Origin: an uncultured bacterium
GTDB lineage: Bacteria > Verrucomicrobiota > Kiritimatiellia > CAIKKV01
Length of the DNA stretch: 26,805 bases
Direction of reading: 5' to 3'
Assembly (NCBI GenBank): GCA_903828035.1
Contig: CAIKKV010000301.1
Span: forward strand, 1-26,805
Below are positions 8,607 to 15,783 of this stretch, one piece after another; positions within the stretch are counted from its first letter, which is position 1; each line of letters opens with the position of its first letter. A program made the translations under genes and the position numbers. The notes under the pieces are model-generated. The model was not told the origin of the DNA. It was given only the letters and a program-made list of their open reading frames with translations, and searched no databases.

Positions 8607-8612
8607 CTCCCC

Positions 8613-9734
8613 ATGCGACGCCCTCCCGAACCCGCCCGCCAGACGATGACCGCCGCTTTCGCGGCCGAGCTGTTCCGCCGTCCGCCCGTGCTGGCCTACG
8701 ATCCCGCCCGGAGCGCCACCGCCTTCACCGCCTGGCAGGCCCGGGTCCGGCGGAAGCTCATCCGGCTACTCGCCTTCCCCCGCGTGCCCCGCCAACCCCC
8801 GCCTCGCCTGATTCGCGAGGAACCCCGGCCCGGCTACCGCCTGCAGGCCTGGGAGCTCTACCCCGAGCCGGGCAGCGCTGTCCCCTTTTTAATGCTTATC
8901 CCCGACGGGGCCTCCGCCGCCCGGCCGGCCCCGTGCGTCCTCTGCTTTCCGGGCACCGACCACCCCAAAGAGGGCCTCTGCGGGGAACCCGTGCCCGATC
9001 CCTGGAAGGCCGTTTTCCAGGACGCGCGCCAGCAGATGGCGCTCCACGTGGTCCGCGCCGGCATGATCGCCGTCGCGTTTGACAATCCCGGCACCGGCTC
9101 CCTCCACGATCCCCTCCGGCCGGACTGGAGGCGGCAGGCCGAAAACCTGGCCTGGCTCGGCCGCAGCTACGAGGGGCTTTCCGTGTTCCAGAAGAGGGCG
9201 GCCTTCCGGTGGCTGCTCACGCGGCCGGAAGTCCACCCGGACCGCATCGCCGCGTGCGGCTTTTCGCTCGGCGCCAAGCCGGCGTTGCTTCTCGGCATCG
9301 TCGAGCCCCGCCTGGCCGCGGTGGTCTGGAACAATCACGCCTCCTCCTGGCGCGAGCGGATCCTGGCCACCCGCATGACGCCCGTCGCGCCCTGGCACTA
9401 CATCCCCGGCTTCCTCCGCTGGTTCGACTACACCGACCTCATGGCCGCGCTGGCGCCCCGGCCGCTGTTGGTCACGGAGGGCGGTCGGCAAGCGGACCTC
9501 GCCCTCATCCGCAACGCCTACACCCGGGCGGGGGCGCGGACCCGGTTCAAGGTGACCTTCATGCCGAACTTCACAGACCCCTCCAAGCGGTGTTCCGCGC
9601 CGCTTCCCGGGGACCTGGATCCCAAGGATTACGGGACATATGCCAATTTCGACGACGACCACTATTTCAAGGCCGGAACTGCGGTCCCGTGGTTGCGAGT
9701 TGCACTTGAAGCAACCGCCGCTTATTCTGTTTAA
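8613..9734 (+). CDS. Alpha/beta-hydrolase, acetyl-xylan-esterase-like
   Basis: The 373-residue protein has an alpha/beta-hydrolase core from about residue 85. The oxyanion-hole region is CFPGTD (111-116), the nucleophile elbow GFSLGA carries Ser218, the strand-7 acid is probably Glu289 (LLVTEGG), and His350 (DDDHYF) completes the triad. This arrangement resembles large bacterial carbohydrate acetyl-esterases often found beside glycan lyases, so removal of acyl groups from a polysaccharide or its oligomers is the likely role. There is no signal peptide, so it may act on imported oligosaccharides. The start at 8613 lacks an SD; ATG at 8646 is an alternative. The stop TAA directly abuts the ATG of the lyase gene (TAAATG), so the two are translationally coupled. 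Substrate and cleavage specificity are not visible. Confidence 0.75.
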   Translation: MRRPPEPARQTMTAAFAAELFRRPPVLAYDPARSATAFTAWQARVRRKLIRLLAFPRVPRQPPPRLIREEPRPGYRLQAWELYPEPGSAVPFLMLIPDGASAARPAPCVLCFPGTDHPKEGLCGEPVPDPWKAVFQDARQQMALHVVRAGMIAVAFDNPGTGSLHDPLRPDWRRQAENLAWLGRSYEGLSVFQKRAAFRWLLTRPEVHPDRIAACGFSLGAKPALLLGIVEPRLAAVVWNNHASSWRERILATRMTPVAPWHYIPGFLRWFDYTDLMAALAPRPLLVTEGGRQADLALIRNAYTRAGARTRFKVTFMPNFTDPSKRCSAPLPGDLDPKDYGTYANFDDDHYFKAGTAVPWLRVALEATAAYSV

Positions 9735-11837
9735 ATGAGACGTTACAACCCTCTTTGCCTTCTCCTGCCTCTCCTTTTCGCTGCCACCGCCAGCCTGGGC
9801 GATCCCGCCCCCGCCCTCACCTTCCCGCCGCGGCCGCGCGTTCTCTATTCTCCCGCGGAACTGGCGGCCTTGAAAAGCGATCCGGCCCGGGGCGCGGATA
9901 GGACCAACATTGTGCGGCGGGCCGGCAAGCTTCTTGAAAAAGGGCTCACGGTTCCCGTCAAGGAAGGCGACTGGATTTTCTATTACGCCTGCCCGGGCGA
10001 CGGCTCCACCCTCCGGCCGGAAACAGATGAGCGGCATGTGTGCCCGAAATGCAAACGCGTCTTTACCGACGAGCGAACCGCCGCCGCCTACCGCACCCGG
10101 CTCTACAACGAACTGGAGCAGAACCTGGAGACGCTGGCGACCGCCTATGCCGTGAGCGGCGAGCTCACATACGCCGCCCCCGTGCGCGAAGCCCTGCTCA
10201 GCCTCGCCCAAACATGGCCCACCCTGACCCGCCACGACCGCTGGGGCCGCACCGGCCTGCTTGCCGTGGTGGGAGGGCGCCGGTTCTGTCAATTGCTGGA
10301 CGAAGCCGTCAGCCTCATCACCCTCGCCGGGGCGTGGGACCTGGTCGCCGACGCGGCCTGCTTCTCGGCCGAAGACCGCGCGCTGATCGAAAAGCAGCTC
10401 TTCCGGCTGCCGGCCCGCGAGCTGTGCGCCCTCGAGGCCTTCGCCGGCAGCCGGAACAACCACCAGACCTGGTTCAACGCGGCCTACACCGTCACCGGCC
10501 TGGCGCTGGGCGATGAAGCCCTCCTGCGCCGCGGCCTCGAGGGCGGCGCCGGGCTGCGCTGGCAGCTGGAGCACTCGGTCACCGCCGACGGCCTCTGGTA
10601 CGAAGGCGCGCTGGCCTATCATTTCTACGCCCTTCAGGCCATCATGAAAACCCTGGACGCCGCGCGGACCGCCGGGCTCGACTTCTCCGGGGATGCGCGC
10701 CTGAAAAGCCTGTGGCTGGGCCCGCTCCAGCTGGCCTACCCCGACGGGCGCTGCCCGGTGTTTCACGACAGCGACCCCCTCTCGCTGGCTGCCCATAAAA
10801 AATGCTTTGAATGGGGCGCCCGCTATTTCAACGACCCCTCGCTGGCCGCCGGAAACCCGGCCCTCCTTGGCAGCACGAACCTGGCGGGCATTGGCGTGGC
10901 CGTGCTGCGCCGGGGCTCCGGCAGCGCGGCCGCCTGCCTCATGCTCGACTACGGGATCCACGGCGACAGCCACGGCCACCCGGACAAGCTGAACCTCGTT
11001 CTCTACGCCCTCGGCCGGGAGCTGCTGCTGGATCCCGGCCGCATCTCCTACAGCGTGCCGGAGTACAAGACCTGGTGCCGGACCACCGTGGCCCACAACA
11101 CCGTGGTCCTCAACGGGCGCGATCAGCGGCCGGATACCGGACGGCTTTTGTATTATTCAGACACCCCCGCCGCCTCCGGCGTCCTGGCCCTTTCCGGCGG
11201 CGCCTACCCCGGAACCCAACTCCGCCGCTTCCTGATCCTGACCGGCGACCTGCTGATCGACGTCTTTTCCGTCACCCGCAGCGAAACGGGCCTGACCGAC
11301 TGGATCGTTCACGGGCGCGGCGCGTTAACCGGGCCGCCGGGCCTGCAATCCAGAGAGGCGCCCCTCAAAGAGCCCGATGGTTATGCGCATTTGACCGGGT
11401 TGCAGGAAGGAGCGCCCGTACAACGCCCCATTCCCTTCACCTTTACCCTGGGCACCGATACCTGCTGGCGCATCTGGGCGGTCGGGGACGCGCCCGGCGA
11501 CGCCATTGTCACCGGCAGCGGCCTCGGCTACACCACCCAGGACAAGGTTCCCTTCCTCCTCCGCCGACATATCGGAGGAACCGTCTGCTTCCCAACCGTT
11601 TACGATCTTTCAGGTCGCGGCCTGGTCACCAACGTCGCGCTGTTGCCCGTCAGCGAAAACAATCGCCTTCTTTCCTCCGCCGAGGCGGTTGCGCTTCGCG
11701 TGGACACCTCTTCCGGCTCCCGCCTTTTCGCGGTCGATCTCTCCGATTTGGCCGCCCGAACGCTCACCGTATCTGGAAAACCGTTCACCCGCTGGCTGCT
11801 CGCAGAAAGCAAAGATTGCGAATCGACAGCCAAATAA
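9735..11837 (+). CDS. Secreted heparinase II/III-type polysaccharide lyase
   Basis: The 700-residue protein has a signal peptide (MRRYN, long Leu/Phe/Ala core, cleavage near residue 20-22). An alpha/alpha-toroid domain spans roughly 110-380 with RNNHQTWFN (240-248) and LWYEGALAYHFY (287-298). A C-terminal beta-sandwich begins with GDSHGHPDKLNLVLY (410-424), LLDPG (431-435) and TVAHNTVVLNG (451-461). These are the landmarks of heparinase II/III and oligo-alginate lyase families (PL12/15/17/21 group), in which Asn/His/Tyr residues eliminate across uronic acid linkages. Likely catalytic residues are Asn242, His243, Tyr295 or Tyr289, and His413. A zinc-ribbon-like insert near 86-106 keeps C86 and CPKC (103-106), but the partner of C86 is Asp. 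Substrate is probably a uronate-containing polysaccharide; the exact family is uncertain. The start is directly coupled to the hydrolase stop. Confidence 0.88.
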   Translation: MRRYNPLCLLLPLLFAATASLGDPAPALTFPPRPRVLYSPAELAALKSDPARGADRTNIVRRAGKLLEKGLTVPVKEGDWIFYYACPGDGSTLRPETDERHVCPKCKRVFTDERTAAAYRTRLYNELEQNLETLATAYAVSGELTYAAPVREALLSLAQTWPTLTRHDRWGRTGLLAVVGGRRFCQLLDEAVSLITLAGAWDLVADAACFSAEDRALIEKQLFRLPARELCALEAFAGSRNNHQTWFNAAYTVTGLALGDEALLRRGLEGGAGLRWQLEHSVTADGLWYEGALAYHFYALQAIMKTLDAARTAGLDFSGDARLKSLWLGPLQLAYPDGRCPVFHDSDPLSLAAHKKCFEWGARYFNDPSLAAGNPALLGSTNLAGIGVAVLRRGSGSAAACLMLDYGIHGDSHGHPDKLNLVLYALGRELLLDPGRISYSVPEYKTWCRTTVAHNTVVLNGRDQRPDTGRLLYYSDTPAASGVLALSGGAYPGTQLRRFLILTGDLLIDVFSVTRSETGLTDWIVHGRGALTGPPGLQSREAPLKEPDGYAHLTGLQEGAPVQRPIPFTFTLGTDTCWRIWAVGDAPGDAIVTGSGLGYTTQDKVPFLLRRHIGGTVCFPTVYDLSGRGLVTNVALLPVSENNRLLSSAEAVALRVDTSSGSRLFAVDLSDLAARTLTVSGKPFTRWLLAESKDCESTAK

Positions 11838-11845
11838 GTTATAAT
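11816..11845 (+). promoter_or_regulatory. Promoter of the CxxC-repeat lipoprotein
   Basis: TTGCGA (11816-11821), an 18-base spacer and a perfect TATAAT (11840-11845). It lies mostly inside the last codons of the lyase gene. Transcription would begin near 11852, only about 4 bases before the ATG at 11856. No SD precedes that ATG, so a near-leaderless message is implied. Confidence 0.6.
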
Positions 11846-11855
11846 TAAACGAACC

Positions 11856-13058
11856 ATGACGATCCTCCGCAAACTCACATCCTCTGGGCATCTGCTGGGG
11901 TTGGCCGCTGGCCTGTTTTTCCTCTGCGGGTGTTCCAGGCAGGCCGAGCCGGTCAAAGCGTCTTCCGTTCAACAAGCCGCGGTTCAGGTCCCGTCAAATG
12001 CAGGCGCGACAGCGGTCTTTTCGCTGGAGCCCAGCGACAAAACCGGAGCCCTGTTCGATGAATATGTCCGGCAGCTGAAGGCGGGCGACCTGATCCAGGC
12101 CTCGGCCAATCTTGCCACCCTGAAGGGCCAGCTTCGCGGCGAAGACATGAGCGATCCCTTCTGGGCCGAGCACCTTCCGGCCGAACACCGCATCCTGCTG
12201 CTGATCGGGGCCCTGTGCACGAATTGTTCCGATGGATCCTGTCCCACCTGCAAGGGCCGCCTGGCCTGCCAGACCTGTGCGGGAACCGGGCTTTGCAAGG
12301 CCTGCGAGGGCCAGGGGGGAGACTGGATCGCCTGCGTGCAGTGCATCTGTAAAACCTGCCAGGGCGCGCGCTTCTGCATGGAGTGCAAGGGCCACCGCTT
12401 CCTCCTCTGCCCCGCCTGCAACGGAACCGGAAACGGCCGGGAGGAACTGAAGTTCGAGCCCTGCCCCTCCTGTGGCGGCCGGGGCTACAAGGACGGCCTG
12501 CGGGGCCCCAACAACACCCAGTCGCGAGTCAAGTGCCTGCGCTGCAACGGGGCCAAAGGCGTCTATAACACGGTTCGCTATCCGTGCGCCAGCTGTGACG
12601 GCTCCGGGCGGAAAAACTGCGGAACCTGCCACGGATCCGGCGCCTGTCCCGGCTGCCGGGGCATGGGCCGCACGGCGGACTGCCCCACCTGTCACGGGCA
12701 GGGGCGCTACCTGAATCCCTGCCCCACCTGTCACGGCAGGAAAACCTGCACCGAATGCGCCGGCAGCAAGCGCTGCCGGGCCTGCGAGGGTCGCGGCACG
12801 TGCAGCGAGTGCCTCGGGAAAAACCTGGTCGTCCGCTACCGCATGCCGATCGACAAGCGATGGCTGCTCTTTCCGGACGCCCGGGCCGTCCGCCCCTATA
12901 ACGATGAGCTGATCCGGGAGCCCGTCACCGGAAGCGCCACCTCCTTCTCCCTCGAGGGCAAAGCCGTCACCGCCGAGGTCCCCGCCGGGGCGCTCCTATG
13001 GGCCTCCGCGTCCCAGGACCTGCGCCGGCTCAGCGGCCTGTTCCTGCAGGACGAATAA
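11856..13058 (+). CDS. Lipoprotein with 18 CxxC motifs (DnaJ-type zinc-finger-like repeats, no J domain)
   Basis: The 400-residue protein opens with a lipoprotein signal (hydrophobic to residue 23, lipobox LCGC, lipidated Cys26), so it should be membrane-anchored outside the cytoplasm. A helical linker with KxGDLIQASANL (about 76-87) precedes the Cys-rich core. Residues 121-319 hold 18 CxxC motifs (36 Cys in 199 residues), many as CxxCxGxG like the cysteine-rich domain of DnaJ, which has only four. An even number of CxxC would suit up to nine Cys4 zinc sites. A Cys-free C-terminal domain (about 325-400) follows. There is no J domain, heme CxxCH array or known enzyme motif. One motif pair (C296TEC, CRAC) is typical of the repeat pattern seen throughout. 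I do not recognise a characterised relative; function unknown. It ends exactly where the glycogen synthase stop begins on the other strand. Confidence 0.85.
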   Translation: MTILRKLTSSGHLLGLAAGLFFLCGCSRQAEPVKASSVQQAAVQVPSNAGATAVFSLEPSDKTGALFDEYVRQLKAGDLIQASANLATLKGQLRGEDMSDPFWAEHLPAEHRILLLIGALCTNCSDGSCPTCKGRLACQTCAGTGLCKACEGQGGDWIACVQCICKTCQGARFCMECKGHRFLLCPACNGTGNGREELKFEPCPSCGGRGYKDGLRGPNNTQSRVKCLRCNGAKGVYNTVRYPCASCDGSGRKNCGTCHGSGACPGCRGMGRTADCPTCHGQGRYLNPCPTCHGRKTCTECAGSKRCRACEGRGTCSECLGKNLVVRYRMPIDKRWLLFPDARAVRPYNDELIREPVTGSATSFSLEGKAVTAEVPAGALLWASASQDLRRLSGLFLQDE

Positions 13059-14873
13059 TCAGGAGCGGAGCAGGGCCAGCTCATGCGCCTCGGCATAATG
13101 CCGCGACAGGTGGCTCCAATCAAACTCGTCCGACGCGCCCTCCACCTCGTTGCGCAGGGTGATCCGCTCGCGCCGGTTCAGCTTGACGAAATTAAGACAG
13201 ACGTGCGTCAGCTCCTGGACGGCATCGGCATAGGAATTGTGGCGGCGGCGGATCACCCGCATGCCGTGCAGGTGCAGCCCCTCCATCTCGCGCAGAACAT
13301 AGGTGCCGAAGCCCGCCAGATCGCTCGTCACCGCCGGCACGCCCAGGGCCATCGCCTCCAGCGGCGCATAGCCCCAGGGCTCGTAATAGCTCGGGAACAG
13401 CCCCAGGTGACAGCCGCGGACAAACTGGTCGTAATCCATGCCGAAGAGCGGCGAGGTGGAGGAGATGAAGTCCGGATGATAGACAATCTTCACCCGGTCC
13501 TGGGGCAGGTTGAACAGGCCGCACGCCCGGATCTTGTTCAGCACCTCGTCGCTGCGGTCGTCCTCCAGGTCGTGGGTCACGACGGCGGGCAGCCGCGGGG
13601 TTTTCCACGCCAGCAGGATGCGGCGCAGCCGCAGCCGCCAATATTCGTCCACCAGCTCGTCCAGCCGCGGCCAGCTCCCCTCGGCCGAGGCCTTGAACAG
13701 CCGCTCGCCCATCTGGTCCTTGATCGCCGTGCAGGTGCTCCGGATCTCCTGCAGCACGGCCTGCTTCTGCAGCACCTCGGGATTCACCGAGCGGCTGGGC
13801 CGGCGGGTGACGATAAAGAACACGACCGTCGGCGCGTCGGGCATCGCCTTCAGCCGCTCGTTCAGCCGGGCCATGGCGTCGATCGACAAATCGAAGCCCT
13901 TGTTGACGTACTCATAGCGGCCCGAGGTGAACAGGTACAGCGTCCGGTCCAGGTCGAAGGTGTAGCTCGGGAAAAAGTGGGCCATCACGAACTCGCTGAT
14001 CTTTTCCTTGTAGATCCGGTGCAGGTTCTGGAACTCGTGCATGGCCGCGAACCGCTGGATGTTCAGGCCGTTGGGCAGGATGACGTCGGGCTTCCTCCCG
14101 AGCAGGTGCTCGCACTCGAACGCGGTGATGTCGCTGACCGTCGTAAAGACGTGGGACCCGTGCGCCGCCGCCCGCTCGAGCAGCACCTGCGGCTCCACGT
14201 TAAACCGCCGGGCGTCCGCCCGCCAGTCCACGAACGGCACATGATCATAAAACCCGGAGTCCTGCATGGCCAGGTACCGCCCCAGCAGCGTGGCGTGGGT
14301 GGTGAAGACGATGCCGACCGGAACCTGCTCCCGGCGCAATTCCGGAATGGCCGTCCCGGCCATCCATTCGTGAAAATGGCCGATGATCCGCCGGCCCGCG
14401 GCCGCGGCCGCCAGGGCGCGGAAAAACTCGCCCACCAGGAAGCCGAACGCCACCACCTGGTGCGTCAGCGGCTCCGCGCCGAGCAGGCCGATGTGATGGT
14501 GCTCCCACAGCAGGTACTCGACCTCGGACAGGCGGCTCATGACGCTTTGCGGATCCACCAGCACAACCCGCGGCCGCCCCGTGACCAGCCAGATGCCGGT
14601 CTTGACGACGAAGCCCTTGCCCTGGAGCTCGCGGACGGCAGCGGCGATCTCGCCCGTCGCCTTGGTCTCCTCGAACTCGACCGGGGACAGCTGGGGGTTC
14701 CAGGGGCCCACCAGGCAATACCGGCTTCCCCACACGCTCATCATGGCCGGCGCCTTGGACCGCAACACCGTGTAGATGCCGCCGGATTGCTGGCAAACCT
14801 CCCAGGAAACCTCGCATAACAGGGGGGCTGTCGCCTCTCCCTCGCCATGCTTTGCCGCTGCTGCCGCTTTCAT
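13059..14873 (-). CDS. Glycogen synthase, GT3 (eukaryotic) type
   Basis: The 604-residue protein matches GT3 glycogen synthases of animals and fungi (UDP-glucose donor) rather than the GT5 GlgA usual in bacteria. The N-terminus has EVSWEVCQQSGGIYTVL (21-37), followed by GHFHEWMAG (165-173), TTHATLLGRY (191-200) and the C-domain SYYEPWGYAPLEA, in which Glu498 and Glu506 form the retaining-GT E-x7-E pair. The C-terminus aligns with the arginine cluster that senses glucose-6-phosphate and phosphorylation in eukaryotes. Four Arg remain (567, 568, 570, 574), but the last two are Glu576 and Gly579. The phosphorylated N- and C-terminal tails of the animal enzyme are absent. SD GGAGG stands seven bases before the ATG. 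A TATAGT -10-like hexamer lies at 14902-14907 on the minus strand, without a clear -35. Confidence in the family is high; donor specificity is inferred. Confidence 0.93.
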   Translation of the reverse strand: MKAAAAAKHGEGEATAPLLCEVSWEVCQQSGGIYTVLRSKAPAMMSVWGSRYCLVGPWNPQLSPVEFEETKATGEIAAAVRELQGKGFVVKTGIWLVTGRPRVVLVDPQSVMSRLSEVEYLLWEHHHIGLLGAEPLTHQVVAFGFLVGEFFRALAAAAAGRRIIGHFHEWMAGTAIPELRREQVPVGIVFTTHATLLGRYLAMQDSGFYDHVPFVDWRADARRFNVEPQVLLERAAAHGSHVFTTVSDITAFECEHLLGRKPDVILPNGLNIQRFAAMHEFQNLHRIYKEKISEFVMAHFFPSYTFDLDRTLYLFTSGRYEYVNKGFDLSIDAMARLNERLKAMPDAPTVVFFIVTRRPSRSVNPEVLQKQAVLQEIRSTCTAIKDQMGERLFKASAEGSWPRLDELVDEYWRLRLRRILLAWKTPRLPAVVTHDLEDDRSDEVLNKIRACGLFNLPQDRVKIVYHPDFISSTSPLFGMDYDQFVRGCHLGLFPSYYEPWGYAPLEAMALGVPAVTSDLAGFGTYVLREMEGLHLHGMRVIRRRHNSYADAVQELTHVCLNFVKLNRRERITLRNEVEGASDEFDWSHLSRHYAEAHELALLRS

Positions 14874-14966
14874 GCCGTTCCTCCCGTCTCAACACAAATT
14901 GACTATACACTTTCGGCAAGGGTTGTGGTACGATTAAAACAATTTCAACGCAACGGAATTGCAACT
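14874..14966. other. Divergent intergenic region, glycogen synthase / unknown small gene
   Basis: 93 AT-enriched bases. TATAGT (minus strand, 14907 down to 14902) is a good -10 for glycogen synthase, with no matching -35. On the plus strand TTGACT (14899-14904) and TACGAT (14929-14934) resemble promoter hexamers, but their 24-base spacing is too long for one sigma-70 promoter. No hairpin or riboswitch-like fold was seen. Confidence 0.35.
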
Positions 14967-15305
14967 ATGTGTGCGTCGCCCCAACCTGCCTGCCCGGAGT
15001 TCAGCCGCTACATGGCCGAGTTCCGGAAGCATCTCCACCACGCCCTCGCGGAGAATAAATGGTTCCTCAGCGAGCGCGTCGGCCGCGACGTCGGCGAAAA
15101 CGCCGCCACGGAGGATTTCCTCCAGCATCACTTTGACCGGTTCGCCGAGGAAGTCCGCGCCCGCTTCTGCCAGGGCGAATGCGGCCGCCACGCGAACTGC
15201 CCGCTCGCGCTCTTTATCCGCGCCCTCCCGCCCACGGCCAGGACCCTGGAAGTCCATTCCGGCCGGACCCGGAAACCGGCCGACGCCACCCCAGCCCACA
15301 CCTAA
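14967..15305 (+). CDS. Small Cys-containing protein of unknown function
   Basis: A 112-residue protein that I do not recognise. Residues about 10-70 are helical and rich in His, Phe and Glu (for example ENKWFLSE and GRDVGENAATEDFLQHHFD). Next come three Cys in FCQGECGRHANC (about 69-80), with two more near the N-terminus (C2, C9). These could form a small metal site. The last 30 residues are Pro/Thr/Ala-rich and probably disordered. There is no signal peptide or membrane segment. The frame is open upstream to 14847, but that part overlaps the divergent glycogen synthase start, so the ATG at 14967 is preferred; no SD is visible. The amino-acid composition is protein-like and unlike a shadow frame. 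It lies 10 bases ahead of a secreted-protein gene and probably shares its transcript. Confidence 0.6.
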   Translation: MCASPQPACPEFSRYMAEFRKHLHHALAENKWFLSERVGRDVGENAATEDFLQHHFDRFAEEVRARFCQGECGRHANCPLALFIRALPPTARTLEVHSGRTRKPADATPAHT

Positions 15306-15315
15306 CGGACACCCC

Positions 15316-15777
15316 ATGCGCCTTTTCCTTCTTCTCCTCCTCGGCTTCCTTCTCCTGCCCGCCCCGTCGCCTGCCGCCGTTCAAGGCCCCGGCTACGGGG
15401 TGACGCTCGGCGAGCCCGTCGGCGCGACCGCCAAGCTCTGGGTCGACCAGGACGAGGCCTGGGTGCTGGGGCTGGGCGTCAATCCGGCCGGCGGCTATTC
15501 GGTGCAGGGCACGGCCGACTACGTGTTGCACATTTTCGAGTTCGGCCGCTTCTTCAACCTTCCCTCGCTGGCCCTGGCCACCGGCCTCGGCGCCCGGATC
15601 AACGGCCCCGACGACGGCGATTACGAGCCGGGGCTCCGCTTTCCTGCGGGACTGTCCTACTTCCTCGACGCGGAAAACATCGAGCTCTTCGCCGAGATCG
15701 CGCCGGTGCTGGACCTGTCGCCCGAAGTGGAACTTGATTTGAACGCCGTCGCCGGCATTCGCTTCTACGGCTGGTAG
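15316..15777 (+). CDS. Small secreted protein, putative outer-membrane beta-barrel
   Basis: The 153-residue protein begins with a clear signal peptide (MR, eleven mostly Leu/Phe residues, cleavage probably after SPAA near residue 21). The mature part alternates polar and hydrophobic residues in short strands separated by Gly/Asp/Asn turns. It ends in an aromatic residue (IRFYGW), as outer-membrane barrels do. Strand-like segments such as LSYFLDAENIELFAEIAPVL and VELDLNAVAGIRFYG resemble small barrel families. The size would allow about eight strands. A weak GGA is the only SD candidate upstream of 15316. It follows the unknown small gene by 10 bases and ends 6 bases from the convergent UroD-like gene. 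Barrel topology is inferred from pattern, not from a recognised family; a lipid- or sugar-binding periplasmic protein is an alternative. Confidence 0.6.
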   Translation: MRLFLLLLLGFLLLPAPSPAAVQGPGYGVTLGEPVGATAKLWVDQDEAWVLGLGVNPAGGYSVQGTADYVLHIFEFGRFFNLPSLALATGLGARINGPDDGDYEPGLRFPAGLSYFLDAENIELFAEIAPVLDLSPEVELDLNAVAGIRFYGW

Positions 15778-15783
15778 CCGGGC

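Noticed and set aside
8889..11096. A 735-codon open frame on the minus strand opposite the esterase and lyase genes
   Set aside because: It is antisense to two genes with clear family motifs and is low-complexity Ala/Gly/Arg/Pro-rich, as expected from GC-rich codon bias. No family motif appears.
14899..14934. A sigma-70 promoter made of TTGACT and TACGAT before the small Cys protein
   Set aside because: The hexamers are 24 bases apart, too far for one promoter.
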